In this document: in pieces, positions 27,603-36,062 of the stretch
Layout of the letters: every line of letters begins with the position of its first letter
How positions within the stretch are numbered: position 1 is the stretch's first letter
Assembly: GCA_017936685.1 (NCBI GenBank)
Contig: JAGBFA010000008.1
Location: forward strand, 1-64,000
From: Alistipes sp.
GTDB taxonomy: Bacteria; Bacteroidota; Bacteroidia; Bacteroidales; Rikenellaceae
Reading direction: 5' to 3'
Length of the DNA: 64,000 nt
Made by a program: the position numbers and the translations under genes
The notes under the pieces: generated by a model
The model's input: the letters and a program-made list of their open reading frames with translations, nothing else
What the model was told of the DNA's origin: nothing
Database searches by the model: none

Positions 27603-30521
27603 TCAGTGCGCTTCGAGCCAGTTGCCGCCCGTGCCGCAGTCGGAGATCAGAGGCACGCGCAGCGCGGCCGCACCCTCCATCGCTTCGCGCACGATGCGCT
27701 CCACGGCCGTCAGCTCGCTGCGCAGCGTGTCGACTACAACCTCGTCGTGCACTTGCAATATCATCTTCGAGCGTATGCCCTCGGCGCGGAAGCGGCGGCG
27801 TATCTCCACCATGGCGATCTTCATGATGTCGGCCGCCGAGCCTTGAATAGGTGCGTTGATGGCGTTGCGCTCGGCCAGACCGCGTGCCACGGCATTGCGC
27901 GAGGCTATGTCGTTGAGCATGCGCCGCCGGCCGAAGATGGTGGTGACGTAGCCCTGCTCCTTGGCCTTCTCGACCACCTCGGTCATATATCTCTTAACGT
28001 CGGGATACGATTCGAAGTATCCCTCTATTATATCTTTGGCCTCTTTGCGCGGTATGTCGAGCCGCTGGCTCAGGCCGAACGACGATATGCCGTAGATGAT
28101 GCCGAAGTTGGCCGTCTTGGCACGGCGACGCTCCTCCTGCGTAACGTCGGCTATCGGCTTGCGGAAGAGCAGTGCGGCCGTTGCGGCGTGAATGTCCTCG
28201 CCGCCGATGAAGGCGTCGATCAGCGCACGATCGCCGCTCAGGTGTGCCATGAGCCTCAGCTCTATCTGCGAGTAGTCGGCCGAGAGCAGCACATGGTCGT
28301 CGTCCGAGGCCACGAATGCCGCGCGTATGGGCTTGCCCAGTGCGTCGCGTATGGGTATGTTTTGCAGATTGGGGTTGGTCGACGAGAGTCGTCCGGTGGC
28401 CGTGACGGCCTGGTTGAACGAGGTGTGAATGCGCCCCGTGCGGCGGTTGACCAGCTGCGGCAGAGCCTCGACGTAGGTCGACAGCAATTTCTTCACGCCG
28501 CGGTACTCCAATATCTTTCTGACGATCTCGTGCTCGCGCGCGAAGCCCTGCAAATACTCCTCCTCGGTGGAGAACTGCTTGGTGCGCGTCATCTTGGGCT
28601 TCTCTGCGATGCGCATCTTGGCGAAGAGCACCTCGCCCAACTGACGCGTGGAGTTGACGTTGAGAGCGGGTTCGCCTGCTATGTCGCGTATCTCGCCCTC
28701 CAAGCGCGAGAGCATGGCGTTAAGCTCGACGGCGTAGTCGGCCAGCGAGCGGGTGTCGATCCTCACGCCGGCCATCTCTATGTCGGCCAGCACGTCGATC
28801 ATAGGCTCCTCTATGTCGTGATAGAGCGAGGTCATGCCCAAGCGTTCCAGCTCGGGATAGAGCACCCCTTTGAGCTGCAATGTCACGTCTGCGTCCTCGG
28901 CGGCATACTCGGCCACGCGGTCGACGCCTATCATATCCATTGTCAGCTGCTTGGCACCCTTGCCGATGAGCGTCTCGATCGATATGGGCGAATAGTCGAG
29001 ATAGCGTTCCGCCAAAGAGTCCATGTTATGCCGCGACTCGGGATCGAGCAGGTAGTGCATGATCATCGTGTCGAACTTGCGTCCCCGCACCTCGATGCCC
29101 CAGCCGCGGAGCATCATCATGTCGAACTTGATGTTCTGTCCGATCTTGGCCGTCGACTCCGATTCGAACAGAGGACGCACGATCCGGGCATACTGCTCTA
29201 TATCACCTTGACCCACCGGAACGTACCACGCCTCGTGGGCGCGCACGGCCAGCGACAGGCCTATGATGCGGTCGCAGAATATGTCAAGACCCGTTGTCTC
29301 CGTGTCGAAGCACACTTCGTCGAAGGTCATAAGCTGCTCGATTAACGCACGCAATTCCTCGGCCGAGCGCACTATGTGATATTCGTGGGGCGTGGTTGCG
29401 GCGGTTGCCATGGCGCACGATTCGCTCTCGACACTCTCGGCCGACGGCGGCGCACCGGCATCTGCGCCGGTCTCATCTGACGGCGCAACGCTCCGGGCTG
29501 CTGCCTCCGGGAGCGGACTTTGGTCGGTCATCATCGAGAACAGATCGCCCTGACCTTGAAGTGCCGCCTTGCGCTTGGCTGCCGACTTGGCGCGCGCCAC
29601 CTCGGCCAGCTGCATCTGGTCGGCCTGACGCGGCGCGTCGGTCGGCTCCTCGACGGGTGCGAGGTTTTCCAGATCGTGCAGAAACGACGAGAAGTTCAGC
29701 TCGGCATACAGAGCGCGCAGAGCCGTATAGTCGGGGCTGCACATGGTCAGTTCGTCTTCGCGGAACTCGATGGGCACGTCGAGAACGATTGTGGTCAAGG
29801 CCTTGGCGCGCCTGAGCGTCTCCACCGAGGCGGCTATGCTGCTGCCCGTCTTGCCGCCTATCTGCTCGACGTTGCGGATAATGTTCTCCACATCGCCCCA
29901 CTGCCGCACGAGCTTGCAGGCTCCCTTCTCGCCTATGCCCGCCACGCCGGGTATGTTGTCCGAGGCATCGCCCCACAGTGCCAGCACGTCGCGCACTAAT
30001 GTCGGGTCGTCGAAGCCGTAGTGTTGGCGTATGGCCTCGCAGTCGACGATCTCGATCATCTCGCCCTTCTGCTTGTAGATCGAGCAGTGCTCTCTGACCA
30101 GCTGGCCGTAATCCTTGTCGGGCGTGACCATGTAGACCTCGTAGCCCGCCTCGACACCCTTGTGCGCGAGAGTGCCTATCACGTCGTCGGCCTCGTAGCC
30201 CTCGACCTCCAATATGGGTATGCACATGGCCGAGAGCAGCCGCTTGACGTAGGGCACCGATATGATGATGTCCTCGGGCGTGGCCGGACGGTTGGCTTTG
30301 TACTCGGGGTAGATCTCGCGCCGGAACGATCCTCCCGGAGGGTCGAACGCCACGCCGATCAGATCGGGGTGCTCGCGCCGCAGCATATCGCGCAGGAACT
30401 TCGTGAAGCCGAACACCACCGAGGTGTTCAGTCCGTCGCGGTTGCGCATGGGTCGTCCCATGAAGGCGTAGTAGTATTTGAATATCAACGCGTAGGCATC
30501 GATCAGAAACAGTCTTTTCAT
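27603..30521 (-). CDS. polA: DNA polymerase I
   Basis: A 972-residue polymerase, a little longer than E. coli Pol I (928). The N-terminal 5'-3' exonuclease domain (1-~290; LFLIDAYALIFKYYYAF, EVEGYEADDVIGTLA) is followed by a low-complexity linker (about 290-380, rich in Ala/Glu/Ser). The 3'-5' exonuclease domain keeps its acidic motif (CFDTETTGLDIF), so proofreading is likely active. The polymerase domain shows LSADYSQIELRLMAHLSGD, RRRAKTANFGIIYG and QVHDEVVVD. It fills repair gaps and replaces Okazaki primers. It is transcribed leftward towards sppA. Confidence 0.97.
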   Translation of the reverse strand: MKRLFLIDAYALIFKYYYAFMGRPMRNRDGLNTSVVFGFTKFLRDMLRREHPDLIGVAFDPPGGSFRREIYPEYKANRPATPEDIIISVPYVKRLLSAMCIPILEVEGYEADDVIGTLAHKGVEAGYEVYMVTPDKDYGQLVREHCSIYKQKGEMIEIVDCEAIRQHYGFDDPTLVRDVLALWGDASDNIPGVAGIGEKGACKLVRQWGDVENIIRNVEQIGGKTGSSIAASVETLRRAKALTTIVLDVPIEFREDELTMCSPDYTALRALYAELNFSSFLHDLENLAPVEEPTDAPRQADQMQLAEVARAKSAAKRKAALQGQGDLFSMMTDQSPLPEAAARSVAPSDETGADAGAPPSAESVESESCAMATAATTPHEYHIVRSAEELRALIEQLMTFDEVCFDTETTGLDIFCDRIIGLSLAVRAHEAWYVPVGQGDIEQYARIVRPLFESESTAKIGQNIKFDMMMLRGWGIEVRGRKFDTMIMHYLLDPESRHNMDSLAERYLDYSPISIETLIGKGAKQLTMDMIGVDRVAEYAAEDADVTLQLKGVLYPELERLGMTSLYHDIEEPMIDVLADIEMAGVRIDTRSLADYAVELNAMLSRLEGEIRDIAGEPALNVNSTRQLGEVLFAKMRIAEKPKMTRTKQFSTEEEYLQGFAREHEIVRKILEYRGVKKLLSTYVEALPQLVNRRTGRIHTSFNQAVTATGRLSSTNPNLQNIPIRDALGKPIRAAFVASDDDHVLLSADYSQIELRLMAHLSGDRALIDAFIGGEDIHAATAALLFRKPIADVTQEERRRAKTANFGIIYGISSFGLSQRLDIPRKEAKDIIEGYFESYPDVKRYMTEVVEKAKEQGYVTTIFGRRRMLNDIASRNAVARGLAERNAINAPIQGSAADIMKIAMVEIRRRFRAEGIRSKMILQVHDEVVVDTLRSELTAVERIVREAMEGAAALRVPLISDCGTGGNWLEAH

Positions 30522-30684
30522 AATCTTTTCGACTTGTCCGCTATCAGGGCGGCGTATGGCTCTATTTCAAGATGTGTGTTCGGGCGGCTGCGCTGCCGTA
30601 AAGAGCATCGTCGCCGCGGTCTCGACAGCCGCGGCGGGCATCATCGGGGCGCGTTGCGACCGTCGTCGCTCTGCTCGTCCGATG

Positions 30685-31137
30685 TTAGAAGTTGTCTTCG
30701 GCATACCACTCCGCATACGACGAGGCCGTCTCGTGCAGGCGTAGCGAGTACAGCTCCACGCTGTCAGGCAGTGCGCCCAGGAGCCGTTCGGCGAAGTCGG
30801 CGAGCATGTTCTCGCACGTGGGCTGGTAGTCGACCAGAACCACCTTCGAGAAGCGTTCGGCGAGTGTGGCGTATAGCTGCTCGCTCTGCAACGTGTCGCG
30901 CATGACGAACGAGTGGTCCATCTTGTCGACGATCTGTTCGCCGACGATGCGTTTCAGAAGTCCGAAATCCATCACCATGCCCTGCTTGGGCGACGACTCG
31001 TCGACGCAGGGCTCGCCCTTGACGGTGACTAACAGTTTGTAGGAGTGGCCGTGAATCTCGCGGCACAGACCGTCGTAGCCCTCCAACATGTGGGCGGCTT
31101 CGAACGAGAACTCTTTGGTAAGTCTTATGACCGACAT
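30685..31137 (-). CDS. queD: 6-pyruvoyl-tetrahydropterin synthase / QueD-like protein
   Basis: A 150-residue protein from the ATG at 31137 (MSVIRLTKEFSFEAAHML); in-frame codons upstream carry no family sequence. The zinc histidines are in EAAHML and HGHSYK; a Cys in GLCREIHG is in the place of the catalytic Cys; KMDHSFV and PTCENMLADF are family motifs. QueD makes 6-carboxytetrahydropterin from GTP-derived dihydroneopterin triphosphate for queuosine synthesis; a folate or biopterin role is possible. Other queuosine genes are not in the window, but folE (same starting intermediate) is at 61.3 kb. The 163 nt towards polA hold nothing I recognise. Confidence 0.85.
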   Translation of the reverse strand: MSVIRLTKEFSFEAAHMLEGYDGLCREIHGHSYKLLVTVKGEPCVDESSPKQGMVMDFGLLKRIVGEQIVDKMDHSFVMRDTLQSEQLYATLAERFSKVVLVDYQPTCENMLADFAERLLGALPDSVELYSLRLHETASSYAEWYAEDNF

Positions 31138-31272
31138 AATCGAGTGTGTTGCATGTCCGACATCGGGTGGTTTTATACCGGACAATCGCAAACGGGGCAT
31201 ACCGATGCGGGGTACGACCTGTTTGCGAGTGTCGGTCACGGGCGGCGGCCGATGTCTTGCCGCCGCAGGAGA

Positions 31273-31755
31273 TTATTCGTCGAGACAGTCGACGTAGACC
31301 TGTCGCTGGAACGTCTCGCTCAGCGATATGTAGGTCTGGGTGTTCGACACGCCCTGTATGCGCAGCACGTGGTCGAAGATCGTCCGCATAAGATGCTCAT
31401 TGTCCAAACAATAGAGCTTGATCATGATGTTATAGGTGCCGGTGATGTAGTGGCACTCGACGATCTCGGGTATCTTCTTCAATTCGGCCACCGTCTGCGA
31501 CTGCAACTGCGGATCCTGTATGCGGATCGAGATGAATGCGCAGACGTCGAATCCCAACGTCTTGGGATCGACTATGAGCCGGCTGCCGAGAATTATGCCC
31601 GACTGCTCCAACTTCTTGATGCGCTGGTGTATGGCTGCTCCCGATACGCCGCACTCGCGGGCGATCTCCAAGAACGGCATACGCGCATTCTTTATCAAAA
31701 ACTTCAATATCTTGCGATCGACGGCGTCGATCCCGTTTCCCTTGCCTGTGTACAT
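31273..31755 (-). CDS. Lrp/AsnC-family transcriptional regulator
   Basis: A 160-residue feast/famine regulator. The N-terminal HTH (about 10-60; DAVDRKILKFLIKNARMPFL, ECGVSGAAIHQRIKKLEQ) is followed by a RAM effector domain with the IPEIVECHYITGTYNIMIKL segment. It starts 12 nt after kbl stops, on the same strand, so it is probably in the kbl transcript and may regulate it in response to an amino acid such as threonine, glycine or leucine. The ligand cannot be told from sequence. Confidence 0.93.
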   Translation of the reverse strand: MYTGKGNGIDAVDRKILKFLIKNARMPFLEIARECGVSGAAIHQRIKKLEQSGIILGSRLIVDPKTLGFDVCAFISIRIQDPQLQSQTVAELKKIPEIVECHYITGTYNIMIKLYCLDNEHLMRTIFDHVLRIQGVSNTQTYISLSETFQRQVYVDCLDE

Positions 31756-31767
31756 GCGTTTCGCGTT

Positions 31768-32958
31768 TTACTGTTTGAGCACACCAAGTTCCTTGCCGAC
31801 CTTGACGAACGCCTCCACGCAGCGGTCGAGCTGCTCGGTGGTGTGTCCGGCCGATACCTGCACGCGTATGCGCGCCTGACCCTTCGGCACCACGGGATAG
31901 TAGAAGCCCGTCACGAATACGCCCAGTTCCTGCAATTTGGCTGCGAAGTCCTGCGAGAGCTTGGCATCGTAGAGCATCACGGCGCAGATGGCCGACTGCG
32001 TGGGTTTGATGTCGAAACCGGCTGCGATCATCTTCGTGCGGAAGTGCTCGACATTGGCCACCAGACGGTCGTGCAGCTCGTTGCTCTCGGCGAGCATGCG
32101 GAACATCTCGATGCCGGCACCCACCACTGCGGGCGGCAGCGAGTTCGAGAAGAGATAGGGGCGCGAACGCTGGCGCAGCATGTCGATTATCTCCTTTCGG
32201 CCTGTGGTGAAACCGCCCACCGCACCGCCGAAGGCCTTGCCTAACGTGCCGGTCAGTATATCCACCTGGCCGCGGAGGTTGTACAATTCCGTGATGCCGC
32301 GTCCCGTGGCACCTAATACGCCTGCCGAGTGGCACTCGTCGACCATCACCAATGCGTCGTACTTCTCGGCCAGCGCGCAGATCTTGTCCAGCGGAGCGGC
32401 GTTGCCGTCCATCGAGAACACTCCGTCGGTGCATATTATGCGGAAACGCTGTGCCTGAGCACGTTTCAGGCAATCCTCCAACTCCTCCATATCGGCGTTG
32501 GCATAGCGGTAGCGCACGGCCTTGCACAATCTTACGCCGTCGATGATCGAGGCGTGGTTGAGCGAATCCGATATGATGGCGTCCTGCTCGGTGAGCAGCG
32601 GCTCGAATACGCCTCCGTTGGCATCGAAGCATGCGGCGTAGAGGATCGTATCCTCGGTGCCGAAGTAGTCGGCGATGGCCTTCTCCAACTCCTTGTGGAG
32701 ATCCTGGCAGCCGCAGATGAATCTCACCGACGACATGCCGTAGCCGCGCTGGTCCATGGCAGCCTTGGCCGCCTCTATCAGACGCTTGTTGTCCGACAGA
32801 CCGAGGTAGTTGTTGGCGCAGAAGTTCAATACGCTCTTGCCTGCCACCTCTATCTCTGCGCGCTGCGGCGAGCAGATCACGCGTTCGGTCTTATACAGAC
32901 CCGCTGCCTTGATCTCGGCAAGCTCGCGTTGCAGGTGTTCCTGAAATTTTCCGTACAT
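31768..32958 (-). CDS. kbl: Glycine C-acetyltransferase (2-amino-3-ketobutyrate CoA ligase)
   Basis: A 396-residue PLP enzyme of the alpha-oxoamine synthase family, the usual length. It splits 2-amino-3-ketobutyrate with CoA into glycine and acetyl-CoA in threonine breakdown. The PLP lysine is Lys241 in LTGTLGKAFGG; DSLNHASIIDG, VDECHSAG and RPYLFSNSLPP are family motifs. The partner threonine dehydrogenase (tdh) is not in this window. Glycine made here could feed the glycine-cleavage genes gcvH and gcvP located 1 and 7.5 kb away. Its ~185-nt leader has a long purine-rich tract. Confidence 0.93.
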   Translation of the reverse strand: MYGKFQEHLQRELAEIKAAGLYKTERVICSPQRAEIEVAGKSVLNFCANNYLGLSDNKRLIEAAKAAMDQRGYGMSSVRFICGCQDLHKELEKAIADYFGTEDTILYAACFDANGGVFEPLLTEQDAIISDSLNHASIIDGVRLCKAVRYRYANADMEELEDCLKRAQAQRFRIICTDGVFSMDGNAAPLDKICALAEKYDALVMVDECHSAGVLGATGRGITELYNLRGQVDILTGTLGKAFGGAVGGFTTGRKEIIDMLRQRSRPYLFSNSLPPAVVGAGIEMFRMLAESNELHDRLVANVEHFRTKMIAAGFDIKPTQSAICAVMLYDAKLSQDFAAKLQELGVFVTGFYYPVVPKGQARIRVQVSAGHTTEQLDRCVEAFVKVGKELGVLKQ

Positions 32959-32984
32959 AATTCAAAGTTTTCTATTGATTTGTT

Positions 32985-33105
32985 ATCTGTTTTCTTCTCT
33001 TCTCACTCTTTCTCCTCTTGCCTTCCGCGCCTATTCACCTCTTCTCTCCTTTCACCTTTTTACCTCTCTCCTCTTTTCTCACTGCGCTTCTTCCTCTTTT
33101 CGGTT
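32985..33105 (-). other. Long purine-rich tract in the kbl leader
   Basis: For about 120 nt the plus strand is almost entirely C/T, broken by scattered A and G, so the kbl transcript leader is nearly all A/G. Runs such as CTCTTCTCTCCTTTCACC give it a microsatellite look. It is not coding. Nothing comparable appears elsewhere in the window. Confidence 0.7.
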
Positions 33106-33148
33106 ACATTCACCCCCGAAAAGGCACCTCGGATCTTATAATTTATTA

Positions 33149-33180
33149 CAAAGATAATAATTTATAATATAAATAACAAT
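33149..33180 (-). promoter_or_regulatory. Predicted kbl-lrp promoter
   Basis: On the reverse strand TATCTTTG (33156-33149) matches TAnnTTTG, with TTG (33180-33178) 21 nt upstream. This predicts a leader of about 185 nt that includes the purine-rich tract. The surrounding DNA is AT-rich, as is usual for promoters in this genome. Confidence 0.5.
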
Positions 33181-33189
33181 ATTTTTTGT

Positions 33190-33311
33190 TTTTTCGTGAA
33201 AAGACATCATTTACTGCCGCTCGCTCCATTGTCCGAACGGGCAGTACAATTAGTACAGCCCGTCCGCCCAATGTTCGTTGCGCGTTGTAACTAATGCCTT
33301 TTGACGAAAAA
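33190..33311 (+). repeat. 122-bp-family palindromic element, copy B
   Basis: Terminal repeats TTTTTCGTGAAAAG and CTTTTGACGAAAAA are present. The core hairpin is CGGGC-A-GTAC, loop aatta, GTAC-A-GCCCG, with CATTG/CAATG outer pairs. It lies between the divergent kbl and gcvH genes, the one place where no sense-strand gene ends just before the element. Confidence 0.85.
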
Positions 33312-33334
33312 ATGCGGTTGTGGTGCTTTGGAGG

Positions 33335-33454
33335 TTTTCCGCGAAAAGGTGTATTTGCTTCCGCGCGCTCGTTCGTCCGAATAGGCAGTACGACGAGTAC
33401 AGCCTATCCGCCCTCACATCGTTTGCGTGGCAACTAATGCCTTTTGACGAAAAA
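33335..33454 (+). repeat. 122-bp-family palindromic element, copy C
   Basis: Tandem to copy B after a 23-nt spacer containing TTGTGGTGCTTTGG. The left end is TTTTCCGCGAAAAG and the right end CTTTTGACGAAAAA. The core is ATAGGC-A-GTAC, loop gacga, GTAC-A-GCCTAT: compared with copy B, bases on both arms changed together, keeping the stem. Confidence 0.85.
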
Positions 33455-33491
33455 ATGGTGCATAGTACTTTGGAAACGATTTCCTCTGTTT

Positions 33492-33607
33492 TGTCATTCT
33501 GAACGGAACATAGTGGAGTGAAGAATCCGGTTGTGGGCTATGTGCGTGGCCGATATACACACCCTGTCATTCTGAGGAGCGTGCTATGCACGCGACGTGA
33601 GAATCTC
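33492..33607 (+). repeat. Two covarying ~40-bp hairpin repeats before gcvH
   Basis: 33492-33530 has the outer stem ATTCT/AGAAT. 33564-33607 has ATTCT/AGAAT plus an inner stem GCGTGC/GCACGC. Both belong to the same family as the repeats near 25.5, 35.5 and 52.4 kb. The remaining 33608-33723 holds no feature I can name. Confidence 0.75.
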
Positions 33608-33723
33608 TCTCTCGGTCGACAAACTCACCTGCGCCAAACCGCGCTCCCGCCCGCAATACTCCCGTGTCGCGTGCGGCTGCACGCCCTGTTTTTTTGCGGA
33701 GGATCAAAAAATAACGGAAAAAA

Positions 33724-33756
33724 TTTGCGTTGTTATAAAAATAACACGTATATTTG
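33724..33756 (+). promoter_or_regulatory. Predicted gcvH-mdh promoter
   Basis: TTTG at 33724-33727 and TATATTTG at 33749-33756 are separated by 21 nt, a close fit to the Bacteroidota consensus. The gcvH ATG is 86 nt downstream of the -7 box. Confidence 0.7.
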
Positions 33757-33842
33757 TGTTCGGATAAGCTCATGGCTGCGTGCGGCCGTGGGCGTGTCGT
33801 GTGCCGACGGATATTTTTAACAACAGATAAACAATCGAAACT

Positions 33843-34223
33843 ATGGCAAATGTACCTGCTAATTTGAAGTACTCTAACGACCACGAGTGGTGCCGTGTAG
33901 AGGGTGATGTAGCCGTTATCGGCATTACCGACTTTGCTCAGAGCGAGTTGGGCGACATCGTGTTTGTCGATGTGCCGACCGTGGGCGAGACTCTCGATGC
34001 CGGTGAGGTATTCGGCTCGATCGAGGCCGTCAAGACTGTGAGCGACGCATTCCTGCCCGTGGGCGGCGAGGTGATCGAGTTCAACGAGGCTGTCGAGGCC
34101 GACGCTTCGCTGGTCAACCGCGACGCATACGGCGAGGGCTGGCTCGTCAAGGTGCGCATGAGCAATCCCGCAGAGGTCGATGCTCTGCTCGACGCTGCCG
34201 CATACGAGGCTCTTATCGGATAG
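33843..34223 (+). CDS. gcvH: Glycine cleavage system H protein
   Basis: A 126-residue lipoyl carrier protein that shuttles the aminomethyl group between GcvP, GcvT and lipoamide dehydrogenase. The lipoylated residue is Lys64 in [11 protein letters not shown], with the family motifs [22 protein letters not shown] and GEGWLVKV. It is full length. It is followed 32 nt later by malate dehydrogenase, probably in one transcript. gcvP lies separately at 40.5 kb, and gcvT is not in the window. Confidence 0.96.
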   Translation: MANVPANLKYSNDHEWCRVEGDVAVIGITDFAQSELGDIVFVDVPTVGETLDAGEVFGSIEAVKTVSDAFLPVGGEVIEFNEAVEADASLVNRDAYGEGWLVKVRMSNPAEVDALLDAAAYEALIG

Positions 34224-34255
34224 GAATAACTTAATTGCTTAAATTTAATAGACCA

Positions 34256-35185
34256 ATGTCAAAAGTTACGGTTATCGGTGCCGGCGCAGTAGGTGCGACG
34301 TGTGCCAATGTGCTGGCTTGTCGCGAGGTTGCCAGCGAGGTTGTATTGATCGACATCAAGGAGGGATTGTCGGAGGGCAAGATGCTCGACATGTTTCAGG
34401 CTTCGGCCACGATGGGCTACAAGACCAAGCTCACGGGCGTTACCAACGACTACAAGCAGACGGCCGGTTCGGACGTCATCGTCGTTACGTCGGGTATTCC
34501 GCGTAAGCCGGGCATGACGCGCGAGGAGCTGATCGGCACCAACGCCAACATCGTCCGCAGCGTTGTGGGCCAGGCTCTCAAATACTCTCCCCGCGCCATC
34601 TTCATCATCGTATCGAACCCCATGGATACCATGACCTACCTGACGCATAAGGCTACGGGCCTGCCCAAGAGCCGCATCATCGGCATGGGCGGTGCTCTCG
34701 ACTCGTCGCGCTTCCGCTGCTACCTGTCGAAGGCTTCGGGCTGCCACATTCAGGACATCGAGGGCATGGTTATCGGCGGTCACGGCGATACGACCATGAT
34801 TCCTCTGGCCTCGAAGGCATCTATCAAGGGTGTTCCGGCATCGAAGTTCATCTCAAAGAAGAAGATGGATCAGGTCGTAGCCGACACCATGGTGGGCGGT
34901 GCCACTCTCACGGGCCTGCTCGGCACCTCTGCATGGTATGCTCCGGGTGCTGCCGCAGCTTCGGTGGTGGAGTCGATCCTCAAAGACGAGAAGCGCGTTA
35001 TCCCTTGCAGCTGCATGCTCGACGGCGAGTACGGCCAGAGCGACATCTGCATAGGTGTCCCCGCCGTTATCGGTCGCAAGGGTGTGGAGAAGATCGTCAA
35101 GATCGATCTCACCAAAGATGAGGAGGCCAAGTTCGAGGCATCGGCTGCTGCCGTGCGTAAGGTTAATGGACTCCTTACCTTGTAG
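34256..35185 (+). CDS. mdh: Malate dehydrogenase (LDH-like type)
   Basis: A 309-residue NAD-dependent dehydrogenase from the ATG at 34256. The Rossmann motif VTVIGAGAVGATCANVLA starts at once; LIDIKEG supplies the NAD-specific acidic residue; SGIPRKPGMTREEL is the substrate loop with its Arg; VIGGHGDTTMIPL holds the catalytic His. It interconverts malate and oxaloacetate; in gut Bacteroidota it runs towards malate in the branch that makes fumarate and succinate. A palindromic element begins 2 nt after its stop. Confidence 0.95.
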   Translation: MSKVTVIGAGAVGATCANVLACREVASEVVLIDIKEGLSEGKMLDMFQASATMGYKTKLTGVTNDYKQTAGSDVIVVTSGIPRKPGMTREELIGTNANIVRSVVGQALKYSPRAIFIIVSNPMDTMTYLTHKATGLPKSRIIGMGGALDSSRFRCYLSKASGCHIQDIEGMVIGGHGDTTMIPLASKASIKGVPASKFISKKKMDQVVADTMVGGATLTGLLGTSAWYAPGAAAASVVESILKDEKRVIPCSCMLDGEYGQSDICIGVPAVIGRKGVEKIVKIDLTKDEEAKFEASAAAVRKVNGLLTL

Positions 35186-35187
35186 CC

Positions 35188-35309
35188 TTTTTCGTGAAAA
35201 GCGGCATTCTGCTGCCGCTCACTCAAATGTCCGAACGGGCAGTACGACGAGTACAGCCCGTCCGGACATTTTTCGCTGCGCGTTGCATAATACCGCTTTT
35301 GACGAAAAA
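35188..35309 (+). repeat. 122-bp-family palindromic element, copy D
   Basis: The best-formed hairpin of the set: AATGTCCG-AA-CGGGC-A-GTAC, loop gacga, GTAC-A-GCCCG-TC-CGGACATT. Ends are TTTTTCGTGAAAAG and CTTTTGACGAAAAA. It begins 2 nt after the mdh stop codon in the sense direction, where a terminator would be expected. Confidence 0.88.
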
Positions 35310-35342
35310 GAGGTGCATAATTCTTGGGAGGCTATTTCCACC

Positions 35343-35618
35343 CTGTCATTCTGAATGGAGCAATGCGAAGTGAACCGACGCCAAGTCGAGAGCAGAAGAA
35401 GTTTACTTCTTATGCCGAGACGCGAAGGAGGAAGACCGAAGGTCAAGAATCTGGTTGGGGAATATGTGCGTTGTTGATATGCCCGCTCCGTCATTCTGAG
35501 GAGCGGCCGATGCCGCGACGTGAGAATCTCTACTTTGGTTGGCAAACTCCTGTTCGGCAACTGCACTTCCGGCTGCGAGACTCCCACGTCGCAACTGCGT
35601 TGCTCCTCGGAGTGACAG
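35343..35618. repeat. Covarying hairpin repeats after mdh
   Basis: A diverged TGTCATTCTGAA unit begins at 35343, then carries an insertion before its AGAATCTGG end near 35456. 35489-35530 is a forward copy (ATTCT/AGAAT, inner GCGGC/GCCGC). 35577-35618 is a reverse copy (ACTCC/GGAGT, inner GCAAC/GTTGC). No coding potential was seen in 35310-36062. Confidence 0.7.
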
Positions 35619-35815
35619 ACCACCTGCCAACGACCCACCCGAAACACGGAATAAGTCTGCCACGCCCCACATGGAGCGCGATATATCGCGCGACCCAAGT
35701 CCCCTCCGAGGAGGGGATTTACGCCGCGTCGCTGCGCGACTTATTGCGTCGTGACTGCTTTGGCGGCTCGGCAATTCGCAAGCGATTGCACTCGCCTGTC
35801 GCAGCAGTTATGGGA
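35619..35815. other. Non-coding stretch with short inverted repeats
   Basis: This contains CCCCTCCGAGGAGGGG near 35700, a G/C-rich hairpin common in Bacteroidota intergenic DNA, and GCAATTCGCAAGCGATTGC near 35770. Frames through it lack any recognisable protein family. It looks like decayed repeat material rather than a gene. Confidence 0.5.
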
Positions 35816-36059
35816 GGGTCAGAATTGTATAACGGCGTAAGCCGTAGTTCTGTGGTCGATATTGGTTTTCCCTCCCTCGGGAGGGGCTTGGGGTGGGGTC
35901 AAAATTATATAACGGCGCAAGCCGTAGCTCTGTGGTCGACGTTTGTTTTGGGGTCAGAATTATATAACGGCGTAAGCCGTAACTCTGTGGCCGACGTTTG
36001 TTTTGGGGTCAGAATTATAAAACGGCGCAAGCCGTCGCTCCGTGGCCGACGTTTGTTTA
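35816..36059. repeat. 55-bp tandem repeat, four units, each with an ACGGC/GCCGT hairpin
   Basis: Units start at 35816, 35896, 35951 and 36006. Units two to four are spaced by exactly 55 nt; unit one is followed by a 25-nt insertion (CCTCCCTCGGGAGGGG hairpin). Each reads GGGTCAGAATTATATAACGGCGTAAGCCGT, then a conserved CTCTGTGGTCGACGTTTG tail. The array abuts the stop of the DUF4932 gene, so it lies in that gene's 3' region. Confidence 0.85.
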
Positions 36060-36062
36060 CCG

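Noticed and set aside
33100-33842. Search for a tRNA or riboswitch upstream of gcvH (for example a glycine riboswitch)
   Set aside because: No tRNA-like cloverleaf or glycine-aptamer core was seen; the space is filled by repeat elements and a normal promoter.
35816-36059. Possible CRISPR array
   Set aside because: The 55-nt units are contiguous tandem repeats without unique spacers, and no cas gene is near.
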